DNA of 64,000 nucleotides, from assembly GCF_040436345.1 (NCBI RefSeq), contig NC_133230.1:11666197-11730196 (forward strand), in the 5' to 3' direction. A program made the position numbers and the translations under genes. Positions 50,766 through 62,288 of this stretch are shown piece after piece (position 1 is the first letter of the stretch; each line of letters opens with the position of its first letter). The stretch comes from Pagrus major (lineage: Eukaryota > Chordata > Actinopteri > Spariformes > Sparidae). Below the pieces are notes generated by a model that ran no database searches, was not told the DNA's origin, and worked only from the letters and a program-made list of their open reading frames with translations.

Positions 50766-51856
50766 GTAGAAATGTCCTGTTCCGTGAAAATTCCCAGACG
50801 GCACAGATAGCACTAAGCACAGCCCTGATGCATGTAAGATAGTTAACAGTAGCTTTTGTAAGAGTCACTCAACCGGGCTGCAGATTTCTTAAAACTTCTC
50901 TCAATAAGAAAGCAAAGTCATCTCAGCAGAGCTTCTGTCTGATAATCTGTGAACTTGAGATCATTAGCACATCAAGGACTGACTCAGCATGACTCAGGTG
51001 TGTCATGAACCACTTTAACAGCAGATATTTTGACATGTCACAGCAGAAAGGCAAAAGTGTGACCAGCGTTAATGATGGTTCCACTTTGTGCCCCAGCCAT
51101 GTCGATGAGTGAGCATGCACAGAACCAGAGGCCTGAAAGCAGCTCGCCTAACTATAACACAACCATCACTAATGATATTAACTATAGATAAAAAAAAGGT
51201 CTATTCCCCACTTCTCTTGAGCCGTCACAAAAGGGCATCGTCACACCTAAGGAAGATGCCCCAAGCTGCTCTCAATCATTAATTAGGAGCCTCCACAGCC
51301 TGCACAGGTGACCTGAATCTCCTCCAGTCTATCCAGAGGGGTTTGGACGTTCAGCTAAAATAAAAAGATAAAAAATAGATAGAAGTACCAAAAAATAGGA
51401 CTGCTCTCTGTCAAAATAAAGGGAAAATGATTCTTTGGATTCAAGTTTGTGGTCAAAAATATAAATTTAGGATGAAGCGACTGAGCTAATAGAAATGTCT
51501 TGCAGTCTGTTTCTCAGCCTCAGTCGTGGTGCTGGTCAGGTGTGTCCTTTGGGTGGCAGTAAAACTCTTTCACATATTTTCTCTTTCACCCTGATTTTCC
51601 TTTTTCTCTCTGCCACTGCTGCTGTGATGTGAATAATGTAATCAGGCAGAGGTGTTTAAACAGGAACTGTGTATGTTAATAGTAATTATGAATATCTGAT
51701 GATTAACATTGATTCCAGCATGTAAACAGTATAACTCATCAGTAGGGATCCTGGTTTTGGCTGTTTTGAGGAAATGACAGAAACTTTTCAATCTTTCTAA
51801 GTAAGTGGGATTAAATTTTATTTTGTGCCATTTTCCAGTCACAAAAACAGCTTCTT
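50766..51856. other. Gene-free interval
   Basis: I see no gene, full transposon or microsatellite here. Open frames on the minus strand (for example near 50923-51120) have no recognisable features. Confidence 0.4.
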
Positions 51857-52332
51857 CAAGGAACATTTCACCCAAAAATGAGAATTCAATCAGTCATGAC
51901 ATGGCAATCTGTCGTATTCAGTGTAGTTTGAGGTCAAGAACATGTGAAAAGTTAGACATTTAAGCTTTAAATCTGGTCTCATAATCTGGATAGTGTGATG
52001 TTCAAGACTCCGTTGCCGACATTTTCTGTTAATTAAAGTACTAATTAGAGTCTCAGCCCCTCAGTGTCAACACTTCCTGCTGTGCTGTACATTTAATCAG
52101 CTTAATTAATGTGTTTGACTGAATGAGAAGCTGAAACAGTATGTTTTAATAAGTGAGCTCTTTGAAGAATAGAGCAGTCCTCTTTAGTAAAGCCAACATG
52201 AAAAGTACAAAAAGACAGATCTGCAGTGACCTGCATTAGCTGCCACGCCGTCCAGCATCATGGGACTTTCCCTCTGCATGTGAGTGAGCAGATAATGACT
52301 GAACTTTCATTTTTGGGTGAACTGTTGCTGTA
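51857..52332. mobile_element. MITE, family 'GTTCACCC', copy with an unrelated core
   Basis: The outer ends CAAGGAACATTTCACCCAAA and TTTTGGGTGAACTGTTGCTG belong to the family, as do ATTCAATCAGTCATGACATG and GAGCAGATAATGACTGAAC. Most of the core (52039-52262) is instead a sequence that occurs inverted at 53397-53620. Confidence 0.65.
52039..52262 (+). repeat. Inverted repeat, left arm (224 bp)
   Basis: It runs from TACTAATTAGAGTCTCAGCC to CGTCCAGCATCATG. The reverse complement of 53397-53620 matches over its full length with no gaps and about ten mismatches by eye (roughly 95% identity). The arms are 1.13 kb apart. Confidence 0.9.
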
Positions 52333-52377
52333 ACCTTTCCAAGTAGAGTTGACCTCCGCTGTAAAGCAAGGAGAAGT

Positions 52378-52613
52378 TTAAAGGTGCATTATGGAAGAAT
52401 TGGCAACATGTTGAATTCATACTCAAAACAAACAGGGGGCAGTATATCACCAGAGTAACAGGAATGTCGGCGCTTACATCACTAGTACAGGATTGTCTGC
52501 TAGCTGGTTAGCATGCTAACTGCAGTAGATATGTCTGCAACGCAATACATAGACTTAAATTTTAGGTTTTTTTCATTGTTTTCAAATAAAAGTCTTACAT
52601 ATTGCACCTTTAA
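52378..52613. mobile_element. MITE, family 'AAAGGTGCAATA', copy 2
   Basis: The left end TTTAAAGGTGCATTATGGAAG is mirrored by GTCTTACATATTGCACCTTTAAA. It shares TATATCACCAGAGTAAC and a TTAGC-rich core with 34684-34957. It lies in the spacer of the 224-bp inverted repeat. Confidence 0.8.
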
Positions 52614-53396
52614 ATTACAAAAAAAAAATACTTCAAGTGGTCAGAAGGAGGGACTGTACCTTACTTGAGTATTTCTTTTTATGCTACTTTCGGGCTCCAC
52701 TCCACTACATTTCAGACACTACACTTTAGTTACTAGTTACTTTTAAGTTACAACTGTTAATATAAAATGCTTTAAAATACAACACATTGATAAATGTAAA
52801 ACTAAAGGCTTTTTTGGCTTCTGACGTTCTGCAAAAACCAGTGTGTAACTGGGGTTGCATTTCAGATATCTGTGAGTTGTGAGTTAAACTTCTCTCATGG
52901 TTTTATGTCAGTAGATGTTCAAATACCAGTACTTTACAATCCGCTCTCATAAGGCCGATAAAAAAGTGATTAATACATGTAAATTGCAACAGATTGTCAC
53001 AATGAGCCCCTTTAAAAAATAAATCAAAACATAAAATCCTTTTAATTCAGGCTAATAATCACAGCAGATTTGTATTGTCTAACATCACCCAGTGTGAAAA
53101 AGCAGATGAACAGAAATGGATACTGAGCTAAAACTGACTGATAATGGGAATCATGGGAAAAAAAGGCGGAGGGGGGGCAGCCATTATTATGTAATTCCCT
53201 GTCGTCCCCGTCCACCTGTTGTTCGGGATGGACGGCTGACAGCTTCGGAGCTTGCGGCACAATCTCGTGAATAAAGTGTGTGTTGGCGTGATGAGCACCG
53301 TTCTCAGCTCGGGTCCTGGAGAATGTGCACAGTTGGTGTGGAGGAGAGTTTCCCTCCTCCACAGTGTTGTGCAGAGAACAGGCAACTGCACATTCT

Positions 53397-53620
53397 CATG
53401 ATGCTGGACAGCGTGGCTTATAATGCAGGTCACTGCAGATCTGTCTTTTTGTGCTTTTCATGTTGGCTTTACTAAAGAGGACTGCTCTATTCTTCAAAGA
53501 GCTCACTTATTAAAACATACTGTTTCAGCTTCTCACTCAGTTAAACACATGAATTAAGTTGATTAAATGTACAGTACAGCAGGAAGTGTTGACACTGAGG
53601 GGCTGAGACTCTAATTAGTA
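53397..53620 (-). repeat. Inverted repeat, right arm (224 bp)
   Basis: It runs from CATGATGCTGGACAGCG to GACTCTAATTAGTA and is the mirror of 52039-52262. Unlike the left arm it is not flanked by MITE ends of the GTTCACCC family. Confidence 0.9.
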
Positions 53621-56050
53621 GAGAGAGTCTTGTAGTGTGAAGTATAGGCTCACATTTTGGGACTCACACTAACATGCGTCAGGAGCTTTTTAGTAAGTCA
53701 CACCGTTTTTTTAAAAACTCTGATTATTACAGTGACATAAAAGTGCAGAAACGTAATACATCATGAAGACGTGTGTGAGATCTGATGGTGGAAAGTGGAC
53801 AGATGGCGTTGTGTCATATAAGACAGAATGTGTAGGACAAAACACATTAATATTCTGCATAAATCGCCACTGTTCTTGAATCTGTCTCCTTTGAATCTAT
53901 ACCCTCTTTGTTGTCTTGATAAAGGCTGCAGCTGTCACTGAGGACAGCTCATCAGTCATTTTCTGAGAATATGACAAATTGGACAAAAACTTGTTCATGG
54001 TTGGTATTTTATAGGCAAATTTCATTTTTTTAGGTTCAATATATTTAAATTATCTACCTGTAAAGTCATATGTAGGAATTCTGCATAAAAAATACAATAC
54101 CTTTGTTATATATTTTGTTGAGTTGTGTTCTGACCTGAGAAATCCACAAGTCTACTCAAGCTAACAGTCAGTTTCCATTGGCCTGTGGCGACTGAACTAA
54201 ATGTGAATTAAACTAAATTGTGACCTTCTCCATGAACATTTGTTCCTGAGTCACGTCAGATAGATTTTCTGCAGCAGTGGTGGCTGTTTAATGGTGTGTT
54301 CACCACCATCGAAATAAATTTGACCGCAGGATTATTTGTGTTTGTTCACATTACTCACGCAGTGTTGATACGCCCCCAGCAGCCTGATTACTTTACTGTA
54401 CGTGAGCTGTAAGCGAGCAACGGCATGCAGCGAGTCTGTGTGTGTCTGTGTGTTCATTTGTCACTGAATTCAGCACTCACCGGAGACTCTGAGGTCTCCC
54501 CTTTCCTCCCGTTGTTGTGTAGGGAAGTACATTTCCTCTCCAGCGCCAGTCAGCAGTCAACATTACAAAACACAAACACCTGGCAATGGAGGTCACCTCC
54601 ATGGATCATGCTGCAGTAAGGTTGATAAACAGGAGTGAAGTTAAATCCACTTTTTAATCATCAAAGTTAAATTTAATCTCTCTCTTCCTGTCGGTAAATG
54701 GCTCCAGGTGTTTACTCCTCCAGAGAGTCCGGCTCTCCACCTTCATTGACTGATTTATTTATTTTTTATGTCTAAACAAACTAAATAAACAAACTCTCTT
54801 TGTTTTCATGACTAAATAAACTGAATAAACAAACTGACCTTAAAGGACAACACAATATCGTACTGTTTCACTTTGTTTATATGTGGTGGACCCTGCCACC
54901 TTTCTAGCTTCAAACAGTGTTCTGGACCTTATTTTCCTCTGAGAACAGCTTGTTTATTCAGTTAAGGAAAAGATAAATATTTCTGAGTTTGTATTATTAC
55001 CTCATTACTATATTAAATATTAAAATTAACAAACGTAAGAGAATTTCTATATTTGTGGAGGGGAGCTTTAAAATCTTCTAAGTGGGGTGAGAGGTATATC
55101 CTGCCCAGTTGCAGCTGGAAAGATAAAAATCTATTCAAAGTGATGATATGGACACTTTGTTTGGAGACTTGACAACATTTTTCTTCATCTTAGAGTGATG
55201 CCAGGATCTCTTCCATCAGCTGTAGAATAAAAAAGCAATTATTTACTGAATATAGTGATAAGCGAAAATACAGAAGAACATGACCATCATACTCCACCAT
55301 GTTCCAAACAACATCCACTTTTAAATTAGATTCCTAATGAAAAACCTCACCTAAAGGCATGAAAACAATGTGGAGACTGCAGCTCATTCCGTAATGCAGC
55401 CCAATTTATTAAAGAGGCAGCCTGTTGAGCTGAGTTGGTCACCAGAGGTGAGGCTGCTTCATAAAACACACAATGATTTATGATTTTAAGGTTTAAATTG
55501 CTTTGAGGATCGAGTCCAGAGAGAAACAGAGAATCAGAGTGTTTAAATCATCTTGATAAGCAGCTCTGACTCTGATGTCTGCAGCCTTCTGGAAGTCATG
55601 AAGAAAAATCAGAGAGACAGAGAGACACAAACATGTTTGTACATTTTGACGTCTGAGCAGCTTTGTTGATGAGGGGAGGTCTGGAGTCGGAAATGTAATG
55701 ATGGGCTAATCCCCTCGCATGCGTAATGACAGCTGGTGCGAGGAGCACGGCTCAAAACCGAACCTCCATCTGTCTGACAGACAGTTTGCTCTGACGAGGA
55801 CGCTCCGACGCATCGCCTTTTACGCACAACACGACGGCGGACCTACAGCAGAGTGCGAGCAGCTCTTTGTCACATTATGATGGTTTGATGTGAACAGCAC
55901 TGCTGGATGCACATTTTGAGATCGCTTTACACTTTTTGTGGACCGGCAGAGTTGACTGATCTCTCGCTTCAGTCGCGCGTAAAACTGGTTTGGTGCGTCA
56001 GGAGGCAATATTCGCTCCAAAACCTATTTCTTTTGAGCTGAAACAACAAG
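53621..56050. other. Upstream flank of trhr
   Basis: It holds a truncated MITE at 54751-55071; the last kilobase before the start codon has no recognised repeat. The leader just before the start reads AACAACAAGATGG, a good Kozak context. TTTTGACGTCTGAG near 55645 contains a partial cyclic-AMP-element core, a weak hint only. No TATA box could be assigned. Confidence 0.4.
54751..55071 (-). mobile_element. MITE, family 'GGGGCACTATGTAG', copy 2 (inverted, truncated)
   Basis: The minus strand carries AACAAGCTGTTCTCAGAGG, then GAACACTGTTTGAAGCTAG and GCAGGGTCCACCACATATA, matching 3749-4100. Its transposon end nearest 54751 is lost, and the end nearest 55071 is decayed (GGGGAGCTTTAAA). Confidence 0.75.
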
Positions 56051-58604
56051 ATGGAGAACTTTACAGCAGCTCCAGAGCTCAACCACACTTTGGGCACTTG
56101 GACGGACTACAGCATCCAGTACAAAGTGATAAGTAGCTTGCTGCTTTTGTTGATTTGCGCTCTAGGAATCGTTGGCAACGTTATGGTCATCCTGGTGGTG
56201 CTCACTACCAAACACATGAGGACTCCAACCAACTGCTACCTGGTGAGTCTGGCCGTGGCTGACCTGATGGTGCTCACATCGGCTGGGTTGCCCTCCTTCA
56301 CGGACAGCATCTTTGGATCTTGGGTGTTCGGACACTACGGGTGCCTCTGCATCACCTACTTCCAGTATCTGGGGATCAACGCGTCCTCCTGCTCCATCAC
56401 AGCCTTCACCATCGAGAGATACATCGCCATCTGCCATCCGATTAAAGCTCAGTTTCTGTGCACCCTCTCCCGAGCGAAAAAGATCATTTTGTTCGTTTGG
56501 GCTTTCACCTCTCTGTACTGTGTGATGTGGTTCTACCTGTCAGACATCCAGGAGCTGGTGTACGACAACATCACCATCATCACCTGCGGCTACAGAGTCT
56601 CCAGGAAGTTTTATTTACCCATTTACTTCTTCGACTTCGGCGTCTTCTTCGTGCTGCCGCTGCTGCTCTCTGCGGTCCTGTACGGACTCATCGCCCGGAT
56701 CCTCTTCCTCAACCCGCTGCCCTCCGACCCCAAAGACAAGAAGAACGGACAGAACAACCACAACGTCAACAACAAAACCAGCTGCAAGAACTCCCGACAC
56801 TCCAGCTCCACGGCGAGCTCCCGCAGACAGGTGAGAGGTGGCGCATTAAACCTCAGTGTGCGCAGCCTGGTCCTCACAGTCACACGCTGACCCTGATATG
56901 TGTTACTGAGCTCAAAACAAAGAGATCAAACCAGTCTTATCCGTGCCACAACTCACATATCAGTCAAATGAACGGTGCTGAAATGTATCCAAGTACTACT
57001 TCATTTTGTGCCACTTTATACTTGACTGTACTGCATTTCAGAAGGACAGGCTGTTCTCTGTTCTCCTTCACTACATTTACAGTTTATAAAAATACTGCAA
57101 ACTACAGTTTGTTTACTTTTCTTAAAGAAGTAATACTTCTCTCATCTCTTTGAAAAAATAAAAATGTAATTTATTTCAAACTACTTTACTAATTAATAGT
57201 CTTGATAAAAGATGAGTAAGGCAGAACAATTCAGTGAAAATGCCACGAAACTGAAGAAAAACTGCACAAAAACTAGAATTGTCTTTGTATAAATCATTGT
57301 TACAATTAAACAAAAATTAAAAAATGAATAGCCAATACAGGACTGAATGGTTTGAGATTATCTTGTCTTGTCTTATCTTGTGTTCCACACGACTGTTACA
57401 TAAACACAAAATCCTGCAGTAACCTCACTTGTTAAAAAACTTGTTAAAGAATCAAATTATGGCTTTCATTTTTTTTTAGGAAAAAACATGTTAAAGGGAT
57501 AGTTTGGGTATTTTGATGTGGGGTTGTATGAGGTGCTTATACCTAGTCAGTGTGTTACCTGCAGTAGAGGACCGTCAGCGTCCCCCCGTGTGGAGAAGCG
57601 GCGTGCAGCTTTACGTTGCCGTTAAATAGCCTTTTCCTTTGGCACTACATTCACTCAAGCGTATCGCCTCTGTTTTTTGTTTCAATCGTCTCCTTTTTCT
57701 GTCAAATACAAATGTCTTGTTTTTGTTCAATCAACAATCCAAAGCCGAAAACTATTCAAGTAATACCCTGAAAAAATAGAAAGTACTCAGATTTGAGAAG
57801 CTCCAACCAGCTGCGTTTTGGCTTTTCGGCTTAAAGAAAGAACTTTATGATAAATAACTTTATAAATCGATTAAATAAAACATATAAAGTGGTGTTTGGT
57901 CAAACAGTTAGGTTGGTGTTGATGTACTAAACTGGATGAACTGACCCTTTTAAAAACTGAGATTACAAAAGGCACGAAGTCCATCAGTGACAATGAGGAC
58001 AATAAGCCTCTTTCTGTCTATTAAATCAAAATCATAAAGAGAAAGAACTGAATATGGATGTGTGGCTCCATATTGGTTAGTTTTATTTACTTGTGAACAG
58101 CTCAACAGTATTGATTTGCCCACTTTAGTCTCCTCTGGGAGCTTTATTGCAGCAGCAGTCCTGATATTTCTCCCTCTGTAGGTGACCAAGATGCTGGCTG
58201 TGGTGGTGATCCTGTTCGCCACGCTCTGGATGCCGTACCGCACTCTGGTGGTGGTCAACTCCTGCCTGGACCAGGCCTACCTGGACAGCTGGTTCCTGCT
58301 TTTCTGCCGGATTTGCATCTACCTCAACAGCGCCATCAACCCAGTCATCTACAACGCCATGTCGCAGAAGTTCCGCGCCGCTTTCCGCAAGATCTGCCGC
58401 TGTGGCAGGAAAGGCTCGGACAAACCGGCCACCTACAGCGTGGCCCTCACGTACAGCGCGGTGAAGGACACGTCGATGGTGGAGAGCACAGATCACTTCA
58501 CTACAGAGCTGGAAGAGCTGACTGTCACAGACGAGCTGCTGTCAGATCAGAAAATGTTCCCAGATCCCTGTGTGTACGGGAAGGTGAATTTCAGCGACGC
58601 CTGA
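56051..58604 (+). CDS. trhr: Thyrotropin-releasing hormone receptor
   Basis: TRHR is a class A G-protein-coupled receptor for the tripeptide TRH; it signals mainly through Gq and phospholipase C at the plasma membrane of pituitary and brain cells. Two exons, 56051-56830 and 58182-58604, join in frame to 400 residues (human 398). The donor is CAGACAG|GTGAGA and the acceptor CCTCTGTAG. The intron falls just before TM6 (after SRRQ, before VTKMLAVVV), as in mammals. Seven membrane segments are clear. Key residues: N43 (TM1), D71 (TM2), C98 (TM3 disulfide), ERY at 122-124, WMP at 276-278, NPVIY at 313-317. The TRH-binding residues Y106 and N110 keep human numbering; Y282 and R306 of mammals correspond to Y279 and R303. 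N-glycosylation sites are at N3 and N11. The third loop and C-tail differ most. Gene order fits the human TRHR orthologue; which fish paralogue it is cannot be settled here. Confidence 0.97.
57491..57953. mobile_element. MITE in the trhr intron (TTAAAGGGATAGTTTGG end)
   Basis: The left end TTAAAGGGATAGTTTGGGTA faces GGATGAACTGACCCTTTTAA on the right. The left half (GTGGGGTTGTATGAGGTGC; GTGTTACCTGCAGTAGAGGA) recurs inverted at 62150-62288. It lies well away from the splice sites at 56831 and 58181. Confidence 0.7.
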
Positions 58605-61329
58605 GATTCTGAGAGTCAGCGGAGGATTGTTTAATGGAGTCTGTTGAGTGGGAATATCGCTTCTTGAGTGCCTGCTGACCTTTTCTTAAGCCAGGCTGCT
58701 GTAGCAAGAGATGTAAACACAAATTACAGCCAGTGATGAGTAATGACAGTCTTTGAGGCGTGAAGCCAAACAACACTTCATCGAGTATGATACCGGACAT
58801 TGTAAAGCAACAAACATCGGCAGATAAGTTTCATAATCACATAGCTCTTATCTCATCTCAGACCTTTGCACATGATAAGCTGTGTGAGTCAATAAAACAT
58901 AAATGTGGACAAAAACACCATTAACACTTCATATATCTGGTCACAGTCCAGCAGAGACTGTTGATCTTTAAAGGAGACATATTATTCTCATTTTCAGGGT
59001 TCATCATTTTATTTTGGGTTACTACTAGAATAGGTTTACGTGCTTTAATGCTCAAAAAACACAACATGCAAAATGCTCTGTTTGAGCTCCTGTCTCTTTA
59101 AGGCCCCCCCCTCCTGAATACCCAGTCTCCTCTGATTGGTCAGCTCACACACGCCTGGCCCAGCACCGCTGACAACAACAGAACAGCTGTGCTAAATCAA
59201 TTTTACGTGCCAATGATGGCATAGTGTGATGTCACAAAGTCACAGAATTAAAGGCAGGACTACTGACAAGGCGTTTCAGGAGCGGTGTTTTCTGTGGGAG
59301 AGAGGAGCTTCTGTTGGTACGGACTACATCCTTTTAACTTTTAAGATCTTTTACAAGCACAAGAACCTCTATAACACACTGAAGGACAGGAGCAAAATAG
59401 ATCTCCTTTAAAGCTGCACAGGGCAGCACAGCACTCGCAAGGTAACTGTCTTACCTAATGTGAACTCCAATACCCAGAAATCCTCCAACATGAAAGTCAA
59501 AACTGTTCTCGACATGTTCATGTTTACCGACACAGCCAGACAGTGATGCTTTAATGCCAAAGACATGACAGAAGCAAGAAAGATTACACCAACAAGTGAA
59601 GAAATCAGTGGAGAAGTGTTGATTGCCTGTGCCGTACACAGACGTTTGGATCCAAGCTAAGAAAAGGGTTACTCTCCAACCCCTCACCCTGTGCAGCTTT
59701 CATAAGTGTACACCATCCTGACCCCCTGATGTTTTCAGTCCAGGCGGTCCATTAAAGGGTGAGTCACACCTGAACCTTCACAGACAAAACAGGCCCTATT
59801 TTTACTGTGAAGGACATGTATACGGCCTCGAGCACAGTGTGGAAACCAAGACAGACTGTGCCGAGTGGCTCAGGCTCAGCCTTTGTGAGCTCTCTTGAGT
59901 GCTGTGTTGAGCTTTTCCACCAAGTGTTCACTGACAGCGAGGGGAAACGAATCACGTAAAGCACTTTGTAACTCGGATTTTAAAAAGTGCCATATTGATG
60001 ATTATTATGTGTTGTTACAGCTTCCACAGCATCATCCTGCTTCTGGTAAGGCATCATTCATGATGGGTTTATAAGTTGTCACTAATGGCTTCACTTATAG
60101 GTAGGAAATCATTTAATGGTTGATTCGCTCTTTAAGTAGCAAGTATTTTTGTAAACAGGGGACGTCCATCGAGACGTTTCCAAAAAAAATAATGTCTCCA
60201 GAATTTAATTTAGACCTTGGTGCCTATGGTGAAAACTTAGGGACTTCCTCATCCCTGGGGTGGAAATGCAGCTTTACAGACATAATGACTCTTAATTTGA
60301 TATATTGCACCTGTAGCCACACCCACTCGTGATGTCACAGTGTACTGAGACAGCCTGGCGAGAGAGGTTAAAGGTCAGCTCAAACCTTCAAAAATTAATT
60401 CATAAATGTGATCAAAACAGCTTCGTTTATAAAGTGAGAAAGTCATGAACCTTTGTTGACGTTCTCTGCTTTCTCAGTTATAAATGTTCATTAAAGGTTA
60501 ACAGATACGTTAATGTACAACTTATAAACCCTGTGTTAAACATGCCTCATTAGACAGCGGTACCTCCCTCACTTATAGCCGCAGCAGTGATTGTAAACCT
60601 CAATGTTTAACAGTGTGAATACAGAGATTTAAGTGTAACATATAGAATCTGTTGATATATCTCAGCTGCAGCTGCTCTGTGAGCTCCATCCAGAAGTCAG
60701 TGTTCAAGCTGAAGCAAAGTGAAGTGAATGTTTTGCTCCGTGTCACGTGAACTGTGGATTTAACAAACTGTCGCTTTGCTCGTCTCGCTTTCTAGTCGTG
60801 AAAGTCGTCGTGGCTGAACGGATCGGTGCGCCGTGTAGATACGCTGACGTTGTGTTGTGGCGTTTTTTCTGCCAGATCAGTGACTGTTTATGAATTTCTG
60901 AGCACGGTCGACCACACTGGGGAATATAATTGGGCAGCAGCAGACAGCAGGGGGAGGATGAAGCTCTGAGACTCTAACAGGGTTTCATCACGACTGTATG
61001 TGGCGAATAACAAACAGCTGTTTTCTTTGACGATTGTACCAATACTGTACACGCCTTGAGTATCAGTAGATTCATGCCCTGTTGTGTGTTCCCTGTGTAT
61101 TTTAAGTGATGGTATTTATAGTAACTCTTCTGTCTGTGAGGGGGAAAAGAGAAGCTGTCGATATATTTTTAGGCCGCTCTTGCTTTCATTATTGCCCGAT
61201 ATTATTTTGTGATGTACAATTTGGAAGCTGCTGCCACAGTCTTGCTCTTTAGACTAATGTGATGCTGTGAGTTTGATGGCTAACTAGAAATTACTAATTT
61301 GTATATTTTATCTTTCTGTTTCAAATAAA
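58605..61329 (+). other. 3' flank of trhr with two candidate polyadenylation signals
   Basis: AATAAA occurs at 58891-58896, about 290 bases past the stop, and at 61324-61329, followed by a GT/T-rich stretch. Either could end the transcript. Use of the second would place a whole MITE (58968-59412) inside the 3' untranslated region. No other gene was recognised here. Confidence 0.4.
58968..59412. mobile_element. MITE, 'AAAGGAGACATATTA' ends
   Basis: TTTAAAGGAGACATATTATT at the left is mirrored by AAATAGATCTCCTTTAAA at the right. The interior blocks ACTAGAATAGGTTTACGTGC, TCCTGTCTCTTTAAGGCCC and CTCTGATTGGTCAGC are typical of a common fish family. Confidence 0.8.
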
Positions 61330-61781
61330 GTTGTTTCCGCAATTTGCTCTTTTCATTTCTACTTTTTAAGCACGGAAATGCAGATTTTCTTCGGCATCAG
61401 CAGCCTTTCTTTTCTGTCTAAAACGTTTGTCGAAGAGTTGACGCTTGTGTCGTCAGCTTAATTTCTACCAACTGTTCTTCCTGTTCATGACATTTCTCCG
61501 CTAACCACCCACACTTAGCAGGGTTGAGCTTCAGTCAAAGGACAGAAAGCAGAGGATTCAAAATGACAAATCCAAAGTTATTAAAATTAAGGTCCTTGTA
61601 AGTAAAGTTGATTTTTAAATGTCATTCCCAACTTGCCATATACTGATGCTTTGGGGTCGGTTAGAGTCAACTGGTGACGAGTTGGGAATGAGACTCATAA
61701 AACACATTTTTTTTAGATTCAGTGGTCAAATAATGGTCCTGACGACCAAAAAAGGGCCACCCCTGTCTTGATGAATAACTG

Positions 61782-62138
61782 AAAAGGGCACTATGTAGAT
61801 TTTGAGGAGAAATTCAAATTCAGAATTATAATATTTAAAATATTAATGAGGAAATAATACAAACTTATAAATATTTATGTCTTCCATAGCCGAATAAACA
61901 AGCTGTTGTCAGAGGTAAATAAGGTCCACAGAACACTGTTTGAAGCTAGAAAGGTGGCAGGGTCTGCCACATATAAACAAAGTGAAACAGTATGAGATTG
62001 TGTCGTCCTTTAAGGTCCGCTGAAAACAAAGAGAGTTTGTTTATCTAGTTTGTATAGGCATAAAAAATAATCAGTCAGTGAAGCTCTTTCTCATCTGATT
62101 AAAATGTCTTCCCCAGAAACTACGTAGTGCACCTTTAA
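61782..62138 (+). mobile_element. MITE, family 'GGGGCACTATGTAG', copy 3
   Basis: AAAAGGGCACTATGTAGAT at the left and CTACGTAGTGCACCTTTAA at the right are inverted ends. The interior matches 3749-4100 in the same orientation (AATAAACAAGCTGTTGTC; AGAACACTGTTTGAAGC; GCCACATATAAACAAAG). Confidence 0.8.
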
Positions 62139-62149
62139 GGGTTAAACTG

Positions 62150-62288
62150 TTCATCTTGACCTGCCGGTGCTACTCGCTGCTTCTCCACAAAGGGGGACAG
62201 CTGACGGTCCTCTACTGCAGGTAACACACTGACCAGGGATAAATACGTCACACAACCCCACATTGAAAGACCCCAACTATCACTTTAA
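62150..62288 (-). mobile_element. Half copy of the MITE found in the trhr intron
   Basis: The minus strand reads GTTAAAGTGATAGTTGGGGT, then GTGTGTTACCTGCAGTAGAG and GACCGTCAGCTGTCCCCC, matching the left half of 57491-57953. It follows the preceding MITE within about 12 bases. Confidence 0.65.

Noticed and set aside
56458..57153. 231-codon plus-strand frame over trhr exon 1
   Set aside because: A shifted-frame shadow of trhr; His/Pro/Arg-rich composition is typical of such shadows.
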